Part shown: positions 1 to 6,824 of the stretch, piece by piece | Layout: each line of letters starts with the position of its first letter | How positions within the stretch are numbered: position 1 is the first letter of the stretch | Assembly: GCA_964598225.1 (NCBI GenBank) | Contig: CAZRBG010000074.1 | Coordinates: forward strand, 1-23,291 | Length of the DNA stretch: 23,291 nucleotides | Direction: 5' to 3' | From: SG8-4 sp964598225 | GTDB taxonomy: Bacteria > Planctomycetota > Phycisphaerae > Sedimentisphaerales > Anaerobacaceae | Made by a program: the position numbers and the translations under genes | The notes under the pieces: model-generated | Database searches by the model: none | What the model was told of the DNA's origin: nothing | The model's input: only the letters and a program-made list of their open reading frames with translations

Positions 1-495
1 TGAGGGCTTCTTTCATGTCCTATAAAATTGTGCGAAAAATATTTTACGTTATCTGCAGTTAGGTTCTTTCTTGAATGCCATAAGGGCTATATCGGCAACA
101 TAGCCACAAAAACATGATTATTATGAGACGCCTTGCGAAGAGTTCCATTCGACCAGAAGAGCCTCAGGAAAATAGACAGTTACGTGTGGACCTTTGATAT
201 GTGAAAGCAGGTTTGACTATGACAAATCAAAAACTTGGATCAAAACCATTAAGCCACCCTTGGCTGACGGGAGCCTTCTGCGTCGAAAAACCATGCCCTC
301 AAACGCTCACCCAAGAGACCAAAGTACGCTTGTTTTGGGCCTCGTATCCTCCAGTATCTTCAGAGCTCGAAACGGCAGCCATCTACACGTCAGAAACGAT
401 CGCGCATAATAAGGCGTCCCATACCGTGGTATGGGACGCCTTATTCAGGACTTACTCCTTATCTTGTGATATCTGTGCGTATCACGAAAGCAGTA
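1..495. other. Stretch without a recognisable gene
   Basis: No convincing coding region was found on either strand. Two overlapping plus-strand open frames start near 194 and 201, but they have no clear ribosome binding site, show no recognisable motif, and the longer one runs through the inverted repeat at 408-445 into the antisense of the LamG gene. The first 120 bases are AT-rich. The only structured element seen is the inverted repeat listed separately. Confidence 0.6.
408..445 (-). terminator. Perfect 18-bp inverted repeat, probable terminator of the LamG gene
   Basis: The arms at 408-425 and 428-445 are perfectly complementary, with a 2-base centre (an effective 4-base loop). The hairpin lies 50 bases past the LamG stop codon. 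There is no clean T-run on either side, so it is not a textbook intrinsic terminator. The arm ends are A/T-rich, and it could work as a bidirectional terminator or as a 3' mRNA-stabilising hairpin. The structure is seen directly; the function is inferred. Confidence 0.55.
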
Positions 496-3400
496 TTAAT
501 CTCCGTCGATCAACGCAGCGGCCTGGCCGGCGCCACCATTCCAGAGGGCATCGATCTGGTCCTGCGATAGCGCCGCATCCCAGATCGCCACGTCGTCCAG
601 CAGGCCGTTGAGAAAGAAGGCGTTCGGATTTGCGGCGATTGCGCCAAACGTCAAGGCGTGGGTGTTATCGATGCGACTGCCGTTCCACGTACCCAAGTCC
701 GCCAAGGCAATCGTTGTCTCCATAACCGCATCGAGGTAAATGTCCACCTTACCGTTACCGCCGTTATAGTCGAAGACCCCGACGAGCAGATGCCAGTTGC
801 CGTCGAGCGCATCGATGGTGTCGTTGCCGTTCGTTCCCTGGATGCGCCGGCCGCCGCCGTCTGACATGCCGGCGTCCACGCCGTCACCGATCATCCCGGC
901 AGCATTGGTCCGCATGAAAAAGGTCCATCCCATCTGGGTGTTGTTACCGGCCCCGTTGTTGAGAAACCGATCGGAGTTCTCCTTGTCTGCGTCGGCGACG
1001 TTGAGCCAGAAGCTCACACTCATCGCCCCCGTGCCGATGGAAAAATCGCCCGCGGTACCGGCAGTCATGTAATCACCGGAGCCGTCGAAGGCCGCCGCTC
1101 CGGCGCCGATCTTGCTAGTGGTGGTCTGGAAACCGGCATCACCAAACGCGGCGGCATCCTTGCCCCCGACTGCATCGGTCAGGTCGGAGTCGAACGTCCA
1201 GTATCCTGCCAGTTTAGCCGTTCCCGGTCCGACCGGTGTGATCAACTGACGCTCATCAGATACCAGCCTGATAGCATCGAGCAAGACCATTCCCTGGCCG
1301 CCGGTAGCTCCCACAGGCTCAAAACCAATGGCCAGTTCTGTGACGTTGCTGATATCCACGCCGAGCTGGGCCAGGTCGATATACCACATCTGCCAGCCTG
1401 TCAGCGTGAAGTTCTCGGCGTCGCCATCATAGTTCACCTTGGAGGCGTTGATCTTCGCATAAAGCTGTTGCGGCACGTTGTTCGGATCGCCATAGAACCG
1501 CAGCGTCAAGCCTTTGATGCCGTGTTTGGACCAATCACTGGCGATGCCTAAATCAGCGACGTTCGCCGTGACCTCCGAATATGCGGCGGTTGTGTTATCA
1601 TAGAAAAGCGGCGCCGACTGGCTGCCGTCGTAAACGAGGGTCTTTTCCATAGACGGCTGGAATGCCTCGGTATAGCCCATGGTCGAGCCGTTTGTTGCAA
1701 CGCCAAAACCATCTACCCAGGTGATATAAACCAAATTGCTGCCTTCTTCTTCGGCGGGAATATCGTTGTAGGACTCGAAATCGTCCACGACCAGATATTC
1801 CTGCGTCGAAAGGCTCCAGATATCTCCCTGCCAGATTGTGGGAGTTTCGGCATCGTTGACCTCATCGATCCGCCAGTAATACGTGCTGCCTAAATCAAGG
1901 GAAGCAGCATAGCCGGGCTCGGTTACGGTGGCAACCGGCGCCGTGCCGTCTATCACGGCTTGCTCGTCGGTGCTGAGGTACACATCGTGCAAGGCCGCCT
2001 CTCTACCTGGTCTCCAGCTCAGCGTTGCATCCACGTCTACGTCTGTAGCTCCGGGTTCAGGCTCAGGCTCTCTTGCCAGGACAGGTATGCTCAGGAATCG
2101 AACTTCGCTCAGACCATACTGGTTCACCATACCTCCCCAGTTACTGTTGGCGGTGATCTTTACGTACCTTGCCGATGCACCGCCGAAATCAACGGTGGTG
2201 TTGGGAGCGTAACCATCCGAACCAGGACCACGGGCAAACTCGTGAGGCGATCCTAATGTGGCCCAGTCAACTCCATCGATCGAGTATTCAATGGTAGCTT
2301 CCTTGATACCGAAGCCGACGACGGGTTCAACGGAACTGTTATAGTTCCATACCAGCATCTGATACAACTTGTGGACTCTGTCGAATTCATACTGAATCCA
2401 GGCCACGTTCGGATCGGTAATATTAGTCAGCCACATAGCGGTATTCTCTGACGAGTGCAGGTCATCGTCATCCAGTCCGGATTTGTTTATAGTATTTTCG
2501 GGTCCCTCATCTTCTCTGTTCAAGCTGGAAGCTGTGACAATGATATCCTCGCCGGCAATGGGATAACCGACCGGCTCGACCGTGAAGCTCCAGACCTCAC
2601 CCTTGAAAATAGTAGAGTTCGGCGGAGCGTTGACTTCATCCACACGCCAATAATAGGTCTGTCCAAACTCCAGACCAGCAGGCTCATATGCATTATTATC
2701 TTGTCCCTCACTCACCAGTACATCCCCGGGATTGTCCCTGTCGGCGTCATTCACATCGTCAAAGACAGTGCCCAAATAAACATCATGCTCGACAGCATAC
2801 ACTCCGGACTCCCAACTTAGCACCACATCGCGTAAGACATCACTTGCCATATCATGGGGTATCGGAATGTCGGCGTGCATCTTTAACATTGCGGATTTAA
2901 TTTCTTGTTCACTCAAGGCGCCGCTGTATATGCGTATGTCATCAACCAAACCCGCCCAGTAAAGTTGGGTGCCTCGTCCTTCATAACAACGTCCCACATC
3001 AAACCGCAACGCCGGGCCGTATGCCGGAGTTCCCAACCTTGTGCCCTGGCTGATTCCATCTACATAGAAATTCAGGTCCTGCCCATCAAAGGTTAATGCG
3101 AGATGATACCACTGGCCGACAATGTAATCTGAGGTCGCAGCAATGTTCTGATTACCGGTGCCACGATCATAGTACAGTCCTTCAAAGTGCCCTTCTTTTG
3201 CACGGAACTCAATGAAGGGATCTGTTGGGTCTTCTCTGTCACCCACATGCATAACGGTTTTCCACTGACTGGTTTGTGTCTCAGTCGGTTTAATCCAGGC
3301 CGCTATGCTCCAAGGTTGACCGGCTGCTGGAAAGCCGGCAAACTCTTCAATTTTGGCATATGATGAATCGCCATCTAACTGAAGTGCGTAACTGCCAACT

Positions 3401-3579
3401 GCTTTATCCTCTGCTGAAAAGCTGGCCCCGGTGTGTTCTGTCAAATCATTTAAACCTAAATGATCCGTGTAATCGCCTTCAAAATTGTATCTGCTTATTA
3501 ACTTACTCTGCGAATTAGCCTGTACACCTGCCACTGAAACAATCAGGGCAAAAACCAAAGAAATGTAGTACCTGTTCAT
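496..3579 (-). CDS. Secreted multidomain LamG / discoidin surface protein
   Basis: A 1027-aa protein. It has an N-terminal signal peptide (about 1-22, ending VAGVQANS), a LamG/concanavalin-like jelly roll (about 27-230), an FN3-like module (HDVYLGTVFDD ... YYWRVDEVN, about 240-335), an F5/8-type discoidin domain (about 345-500, with IQYEFD and ARYVKITANS), a second FN3-like module (about 505-595), a carbohydrate-binding-like segment starting VVDDFESYND (about 597-780), and a second LamG domain (about 790-1010). This order is familiar from Phycisphaerae surface proteins. No catalytic residues, PEP-CTERM sorting signal or membrane anchor are visible, so its likely role is glycan binding or adhesion outside the cell. 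The start is supported by GGAGG nine bases upstream. It has its own promoter with the shared 40-bp motif. The last 230 or so codons are much more GC-rich than the rest, which suggests domain acquisition. Confidence 0.85.
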   Translation of the reverse strand: MNRYYISLVFALIVSVAGVQANSQSKLISRYNFEGDYTDHLGLNDLTEHTGASFSAEDKAVGSYALQLDGDSSYAKIEEFAGFPAAGQPWSIAAWIKPTETQTSQWKTVMHVGDREDPTDPFIEFRAKEGHFEGLYYDRGTGNQNIAATSDYIVGQWYHLALTFDGQDLNFYVDGISQGTRLGTPAYGPALRFDVGRCYEGRGTQLYWAGLVDDIRIYSGALSEQEIKSAMLKMHADIPIPHDMASDVLRDVVLSWESGVYAVEHDVYLGTVFDDVNDADRDNPGDVLVSEGQDNNAYEPAGLEFGQTYYWRVDEVNAPPNSTIFKGEVWSFTVEPVGYPIAGEDIIVTASSLNREDEGPENTINKSGLDDDDLHSSENTAMWLTNITDPNVAWIQYEFDRVHKLYQMLVWNYNSSVEPVVGFGIKEATIEYSIDGVDWATLGSPHEFARGPGSDGYAPNTTVDFGGASARYVKITANSNWGGMVNQYGLSEVRFLSIPVLAREPEPEPGATDVDVDATLSWRPGREAALHDVYLSTDEQAVIDGTAPVATVTEPGYAASLDLGSTYYWRIDEVNDAETPTIWQGDIWSLSTQEYLVVDDFESYNDIPAEEEGSNLVYITWVDGFGVATNGSTMGYTEAFQPSMEKTLVYDGSQSAPLFYDNTTAAYSEVTANVADLGIASDWSKHGIKGLTLRFYGDPNNVPQQLYAKINASKVNYDGDAENFTLTGWQMWYIDLAQLGVDISNVTELAIGFEPVGATGGQGMVLLDAIRLVSDERQLITPVGPGTAKLAGYWTFDSDLTDAVGGKDAAAFGDAGFQTTTSKIGAGAAAFDGSGDYMTAGTAGDFSIGTGAMSVSFWLNVADADKENSDRFLNNGAGNNTQMGWTFFMRTNAAGMIGDGVDAGMSDGGGRRIQGTNGNDTIDALDGNWHLLVGVFDYNGGNGKVDIYLDAVMETTIALADLGTWNGSRIDNTHALTFGAIAANPNAFFLNGLLDDVAIWDAALSQDQIDALWNGGAGQAAALIDGD

Positions 3580-3624
3580 TTGACCAATCCTCCATACGAA
3601 ACGAAAAAGAGCGTGTGTGATTTA

Positions 3625-3643
3625 CAGCCGCACCATACGGCTG
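3625..3643 (-). other. Hairpin in the 5' untranslated region of the LamG gene
   Basis: CAGCCG and CGGCTG form a perfect 6-bp stem with a 7-base loop, between the predicted transcription start (about 3673) and the LamG start codon at 3579. It may stabilise the mRNA or affect translation. Only the dyad is seen; the role is a guess. Confidence 0.35.
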
Positions 3644-3679
3644 AGACGATCATTGCAAGATATTGACCCTATCGGTTTT

Positions 3680-3748
3680 ATTATGACAGTATTTAAGCAA
3701 AGTGGCGTCCTGATTAATGCCAAAACTATTCCGGTATTGTGGCTTTTT
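3680..3748 (-). promoter_or_regulatory. LamG promoter with copy 1 of the shared 40-bp activator site
   Basis: The site at 3709-3748 (plus-strand reading CCTG...GCCA...TTCCGG-T-ATTGTGGC-TTTTT) matches the copies at 4610-4649 and 20063-20102. A -10-like CATAAT on the minus strand lies at 3680-3685, 24 bases from the near edge of the site, the same spacing as in the other two. The -35 position (3703-3708, ACGCCA) is poor, which fits activator dependence. The predicted transcript start is near 3673, giving a leader of about 94 bases. Confidence 0.7.
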
Positions 3749-3802
3749 ATGTGTTTACCTATAAACGTTCATGAATTATCCTGTACTGCGTTGATGACCC
3801 TA

Positions 3803-4540
3803 TCACCAGTAATAGTCTCTCACATCACCGGACCAGTGCGTATATCTACTCTCACCTACCCACTTACCGTCCTCAAAGACCAACGCCGTATCCTCTTCAC
3901 CCATATTGTTCGGCTTGATCCACTCAACGTGCCCATCAAAGTAAAGTCGGTTGGCCCCGGAGGGGAAGAGTTTGCCGCCCTTTGTATGGCTGGTTTTAAT
4001 CCCTCGGTCAAAACCCGTGCCATCCCAATACAAATTGACATCCGCTGCCAAATGAGAACTGCTGGGGGCAGTAGGTTTCCAAGGGGATGTTTTACAATCT
4101 CCTAGACGGTGCAATAAAAATACCCCAATCAGCCGCGAATCCGGCCACGCACCATGCCCTTGCCTAAACACTAATTCACTCCCATCGAAGAGGTCTTGTG
4201 GCTTTTTTACTTCTCCCCTCAGAGTATCAATGTAACTTGGGCATACCAAAACCTTGGGCTTAAATCCATATCGTTTAATCTCCTGATAAAAGTCGTCTCT
4301 TATGTAAAACGGTAAAGGATAGGGATCCTCTGCACGTCGACCGAAGGTCAGCGGTAAACGATTGTTGTCGCTGATGTACAGATTAAACGATACACCAATG
4401 CTATGAAGATTGGCTTTGCACAACGTTTTTCGGGATTGCTCCCGCGCCAGGTGCATAGCGGGCAATAGAATACCCATGAGCAAAGCAATGATAGCAATCA
4501 CAACCAACAACTCAATTAAGGTAAAACCCTTTGCTTTCAT
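3803..4540 (-). CDS. Prepilin-like H-X9-DG family protein
   Basis: A 245-aa protein. The start chosen is the ATG at 4540, because AAGGAG lies seven bases before it and it places the type IV prepilin signal at the N-terminus: a short basic leader MKAKG, then FTLIELLVVIAIIALL with glutamate at +5 of the mature protein. The rest is a soluble domain with cysteines and a C-terminal GANRLYFDGHVEW block. This is the arrangement of the prepilin-processing-associated H-X9-DG proteins that are abundant in Planctomycetota and Lentisphaerae. By family it should be cleaved by a prepilin peptidase and placed in the cell envelope as a pseudopilin. Its precise role in these phyla is unknown. It has its own promoter with copy 2 of the shared motif, so it appears co-regulated with the catabolic operon. 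Confidence 0.85.
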   Translation of the reverse strand: MKAKGFTLIELLVVIAIIALLMGILLPAMHLAREQSRKTLCKANLHSIGVSFNLYISDNNRLPLTFGRRAEDPYPLPFYIRDDFYQEIKRYGFKPKVLVCPSYIDTLRGEVKKPQDLFDGSELVFRQGHGAWPDSRLIGVFLLHRLGDCKTSPWKPTAPSSSHLAADVNLYWDGTGFDRGIKTSHTKGGKLFPSGANRLYFDGHVEWIKPNNMGEEDTALVFEDGKWVGESRYTHWSGDVRDYYW

Positions 4541-4580
4541 TTGCCTACTCCTTAAACACTCAATGAATGCCAATGCTTCT

Positions 4581-4649
4581 ATTATAGCTGGAATTCAGGT
4601 GTGAGTCTTCCTGGATTAGGCCAGAAGCATTCCGGAATTGTGACTTTTT
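4581..4649 (-). promoter_or_regulatory. Prepilin-gene promoter with copy 2 of the shared 40-bp activator site
   Basis: The site at 4610-4649 contains the palindrome TTCCGGAA followed by TTGTGAC and a T-run. A perfect TATAAT (minus strand) lies at 4581-4586, 24 bases from the near edge of the site. The -35 position (4604-4609, AAGACT) is poor. Predicted transcription start near 4574 leaves a 33-base leader before the ATG at 4540. Of the three copies this has the best -10 box. Confidence 0.75.
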
Positions 4650-4735
4650 TAACATGATTCTGTGGATGCCTTCATCTCGTTTGCTGTGATGCTGAGTAAT
4701 ACTGTGCTGATCACGAGCTTCATCGTTCTATCCAT
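4649..4735 (-). pseudogene. Truncated start of a secreted-protein gene
   Basis: A 28-codon frame with AAGGA seven bases before its ATG. It begins MDRTMKLVISTVLLSITANE, which reads like a signal peptide, then stops at the edge of operator copy 2. It starts four bases after the stop of the sulfatase tail (4740-4814), the same tight spacing seen between the intact sulfatase and the PhoD gene. Most likely it is the 5' end of a lost gene cut by arrival of the promoter/prepilin cassette. A small functional peptide cannot be excluded. Confidence 0.4.
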
Positions 4736-4744
4736 CGTTCTATC
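4721..4744. repeat. Tandem duplication of 12 bp over a start codon
   Basis: Two exact adjacent copies of CATCGTTCTATC (4721-4732 and 4733-4744). On the minus strand each copy contains an ATG, so the signal-peptide remnant has two in-frame start codons. Confidence 0.8.
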
Positions 4745-4814
4745 CTTGGCGTCCCTGCAACGGTGCCTGAAGGGTATCTGCCGGCCCCGTGGTTTGGCTT
4801 AGTCGCCTTTCAAA
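4740..4814 (-). pseudogene. C-terminal tail of a second sulfatase
   Basis: On the minus strand this encodes FERRLSQTTG... and stops with TAG at 4740-4742. The first residues match the end of the intact sulfatase (FEKELSQTTR), and at DNA level 4789-4815 matches 6833-6859 at 24 of 27 bases. It is joined upstream to a URO-D-like fragment in another frame. It is read as what remains of a deleted sulfatase gene. The match is seen directly; the history is inferred. Confidence 0.5.
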
Positions 4815-4908
4815 GAAAGCCCAGCAGTGGCCGTTCGTTCTCCATCGCGTAGTACCGCTCGAAGAGCGCCACCCGCTCCTCAGTCGATCTGTGTTGCGTC
4901 TTGTCCAT
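4810..4908 (-). pseudogene. N-terminal fragment of a URO-D-like gene
   Basis: A 32-codon frame starting at the ATG at 4908, 20 bases after the PhoD stop. It contains ALFERYYAMENERPLLGF, which aligns with the N-terminus of the intact URO-D3 protein (VNFKKYYNRINERPLLGFF), and then ends at a TGA. The rest of the gene is gone and the sequence runs into the sulfatase tail. This shows that the operon once continued past PhoD with a fourth URO-D-family gene. Confidence 0.65.
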
Positions 4909-4928
4909 GGGCAACCTGCTGTGCAGCG

Positions 4929-6794
4929 CTATTCCTTCGGCGCTTCCTCCATATCCAGTGTCGAAACCGTTTCGCTGTAGACCGGATCGCCGCTGTAGCC
5001 GTCGTACCAGGTGACGATCACCTGGGGATGCGGGTAGGCCAGGAACTGGTAACCCGTTCCTTCCCCGTCCGGTCGCGGAGCGGTGAATACGTTGTTGACA
5101 CGCACAACCGCGAAGAACGTCCGGCGCAGGCGTGAGTAGTGGACATTGTTGGGCCCGCTGCCGACCCACTTGATGCGCGCCCATCGCCCTTCGGCGTTGT
5201 ACCAACCGGTATAGGGCATATTTCCAAGTGTCCCTATTGGATGGCCATTCGAGTTGAACGGCGCGACCATGAACTCCCAGATGTTGTCGGTTATCTGCGC
5301 GGATACCGAGGCATGTACGTCCCCCGTCAGGAACATGATCGGCTTGTCGATCTTGTCGAGTTCCACCAGTATCAGTTCGCGCTCATGCACAAAGCCGGGG
5401 AACCCGTCGCCCTTCGATTTATCTCCAGCCTCGGGCCGCCAGTGAAAAAGACTGTGCGGCACTACGACACCAACGCTGGACACGATAAAGATAAGGTCCG
5501 CGTCGGTTCGCTTAATTCCGTCCACCAACCACTGGCGCTGCGTGGCACCGAGCAGAAACGTTTTCGGATCGTGCAGGTTCTTCTGATTGAATTGCGAGCG
5601 CTCGCCTCGCGTATCGATCACAAAGAAATGGCAGTTGCCAATCTCCTGGTCGTAGTAGTGGTGCGTCCCGATGCTGAAGTCCACGGTCTCATCCTGTACG
5701 AAGGCGGGAGTCACCTGGATGCGGTGCGCATCGAGTACTTTGACAAGACCGTACGTTCCCGCATTCTTGCTCGCCGCCCCCGCACCCGTTTTGCGCCCCT
5801 TCTTTCCCACCAGGATGGTGCTGACCTGGTCCGAGTTGAGTGACGAGAAATCAAGCTCCGGAGCCTCAATGATGTCGGACTGCTTTTTCACGCTTGCCGT
5901 CCCGAACATTAACGGTCCTCGTTGGGGCGCGTCCGGATTGGCCCAGCCTGCATACTCATGCCAGACTTTAAGCTGTTTATCGCGGTTGATGTGGCGGGAC
6001 CTCTGCCTTTTGAAACCGGCCTGTCCGGCGCCAAAGAGGTTGTCATGGACCTCGTGATCGTCGAACATCTGCAGCCAAGGGACGTGGCGCTGGAATCGAC
6101 TCATGCCCCGGGAACGATCCATGTACAGCCGGTAGTTTGCCCGAATGCCGTTGAACGTTCCATCGCGCTTCTCTTCGTAGGTGTAGTCACCGTTCATGAT
6201 GTGAAACATGATCTGCTTGCCGTATCGTCGGTACAGCGTATCCCAGGCTGGTGGATCGGTGTAGTGCCCGCCCCCCCTTTTCGGGTCCTGGGACCCACCT
6301 ACGGCCACCGAGAAGCACAGGTTGAACAGTCCTTTGGGATTGTTCGGGGGATCGTGGGTGGTCGAACGGTCGGGCAGCGTGCGGAAGCTCGGCCAGGGAT
6401 CGCGGTACGCAACGCGCGTGTCCGCCATCTGGCCATTCAACACGACCCCGTAGTAATAGCTCTGGTATGGCTTAAGCCCTGTGAGGTCAACGACGCCAAT
6501 GTTGTCCCGCGCGGCCTCGGTCCGCCCCTTGACCGACGGACCGTCGGCATCCAACGGCAGTCCGGTCGCGTAGCGGATCTCAAACTCTACGGGTTCTTCC
6601 GTCCGTACCCACACGCGGACCGACGTTGCGGACGGACGGCCCAGCATAGGCCCTTGCACCAATCCGACCTTCGGGGCCGGAATCACGTGTTCGGCAACGG
6701 GGTCAGGCCATTGCGGAACCTGGGCAAGTGTCGTACTACAGATGGCCGAGAGCAGGGCCGATATCAGGTGTTTGTTTCGAAGTGTTCTGTTCAT
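4929..6794 (-). CDS. PhoD-family metallophosphatase, secreted
   Basis: A 621-aa protein with a signal peptide (about 1-24, ending STTLA-Q). An N-terminal beta domain (about 40-140, SVRVWVRTEEP) precedes the metallophosphatase domain. Visible metal-site motifs are NGDYTYEE (201-208), FDDHEVHDN (244-252), DTRGERS (394-400) and TGDVHAS (490-496). By family this is a Ca/Fe-dependent alkaline phosphodiesterase or monoesterase acting in the periplasm or outside. A segment at about 290-375 looks like an insertion relative to the core. As the last intact gene of the operon, 13 bases after the sulfatase, it may remove phosphate esters from the same substrate rather than serve general phosphate supply. 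The ATG is preceded by AAGGAA and a duplicated copy of the whole start region. The gene is GC-rich, like the sulfatase and BNR1. Confidence 0.88.
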   Translation of the reverse strand: MNRTLRNKHLISALLSAICSTTLAQVPQWPDPVAEHVIPAPKVGLVQGPMLGRPSATSVRVWVRTEEPVEFEIRYATGLPLDADGPSVKGRTEAARDNIGVVDLTGLKPYQSYYYGVVLNGQMADTRVAYRDPWPSFRTLPDRSTTHDPPNNPKGLFNLCFSVAVGGSQDPKRGGGHYTDPPAWDTLYRRYGKQIMFHIMNGDYTYEEKRDGTFNGIRANYRLYMDRSRGMSRFQRHVPWLQMFDDHEVHDNLFGAGQAGFKRQRSRHINRDKQLKVWHEYAGWANPDAPQRGPLMFGTASVKKQSDIIEAPELDFSSLNSDQVSTILVGKKGRKTGAGAASKNAGTYGLVKVLDAHRIQVTPAFVQDETVDFSIGTHHYYDQEIGNCHFFVIDTRGERSQFNQKNLHDPKTFLLGATQRQWLVDGIKRTDADLIFIVSSVGVVVPHSLFHWRPEAGDKSKGDGFPGFVHERELILVELDKIDKPIMFLTGDVHASVSAQITDNIWEFMVAPFNSNGHPIGTLGNMPYTGWYNAEGRWARIKWVGSGPNNVHYSRLRRTFFAVVRVNNVFTAPRPDGEGTGYQFLAYPHPQVIVTWYDGYSGDPVYSETVSTLDMEEAPKE

Positions 6795-6824
6795 CTTAAT
6801 GTTCCTTTCATCTTAATGTTCCTT
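6792..6824. repeat. Tandem duplication of the PhoD start region
   Basis: The 16-bp unit CATCTTAATGTTCCTT occurs at 6792-6807 and 6809-6824. On the minus strand each unit carries AAGGAA, a short spacer and ATG. The upstream copy encodes the end of the sulfatase and creates a six-codon minigene (MKGTLR) that overlaps the sulfatase stop and the PhoD start through ATGA junctions. Confidence 0.8.

Larger units (their letters stand above)
4541..4928. other. 388-base region with gene fragments and a promoter
   Basis: This region has no intact gene. It holds the prepilin ribosome binding site (4548-4553), its promoter and 40-bp site (4581-4649), a truncated signal-peptide frame (4649-4735), the tail of a second sulfatase (4740-4814) and the beginning of a URO-D-like gene (4810-4908). 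It looks like the residue of one or more deletions at the 3' end of the large operon. Confidence 0.7.

Noticed and set aside
78..117. Fourth copy of the 40-bp motif (GCCATAA ... CGG ... GCCACAAAAA)
   Set aside because: Only the GCCATAA block and scattered bases match; TCCGG and ATTGTG are missing at the required positions.
194..611. Two overlapping plus-strand frames near the left edge
   Set aside because: No ribosome binding site or family motif. The longer runs through the hairpin at 408-445 and into the antisense of LamG.
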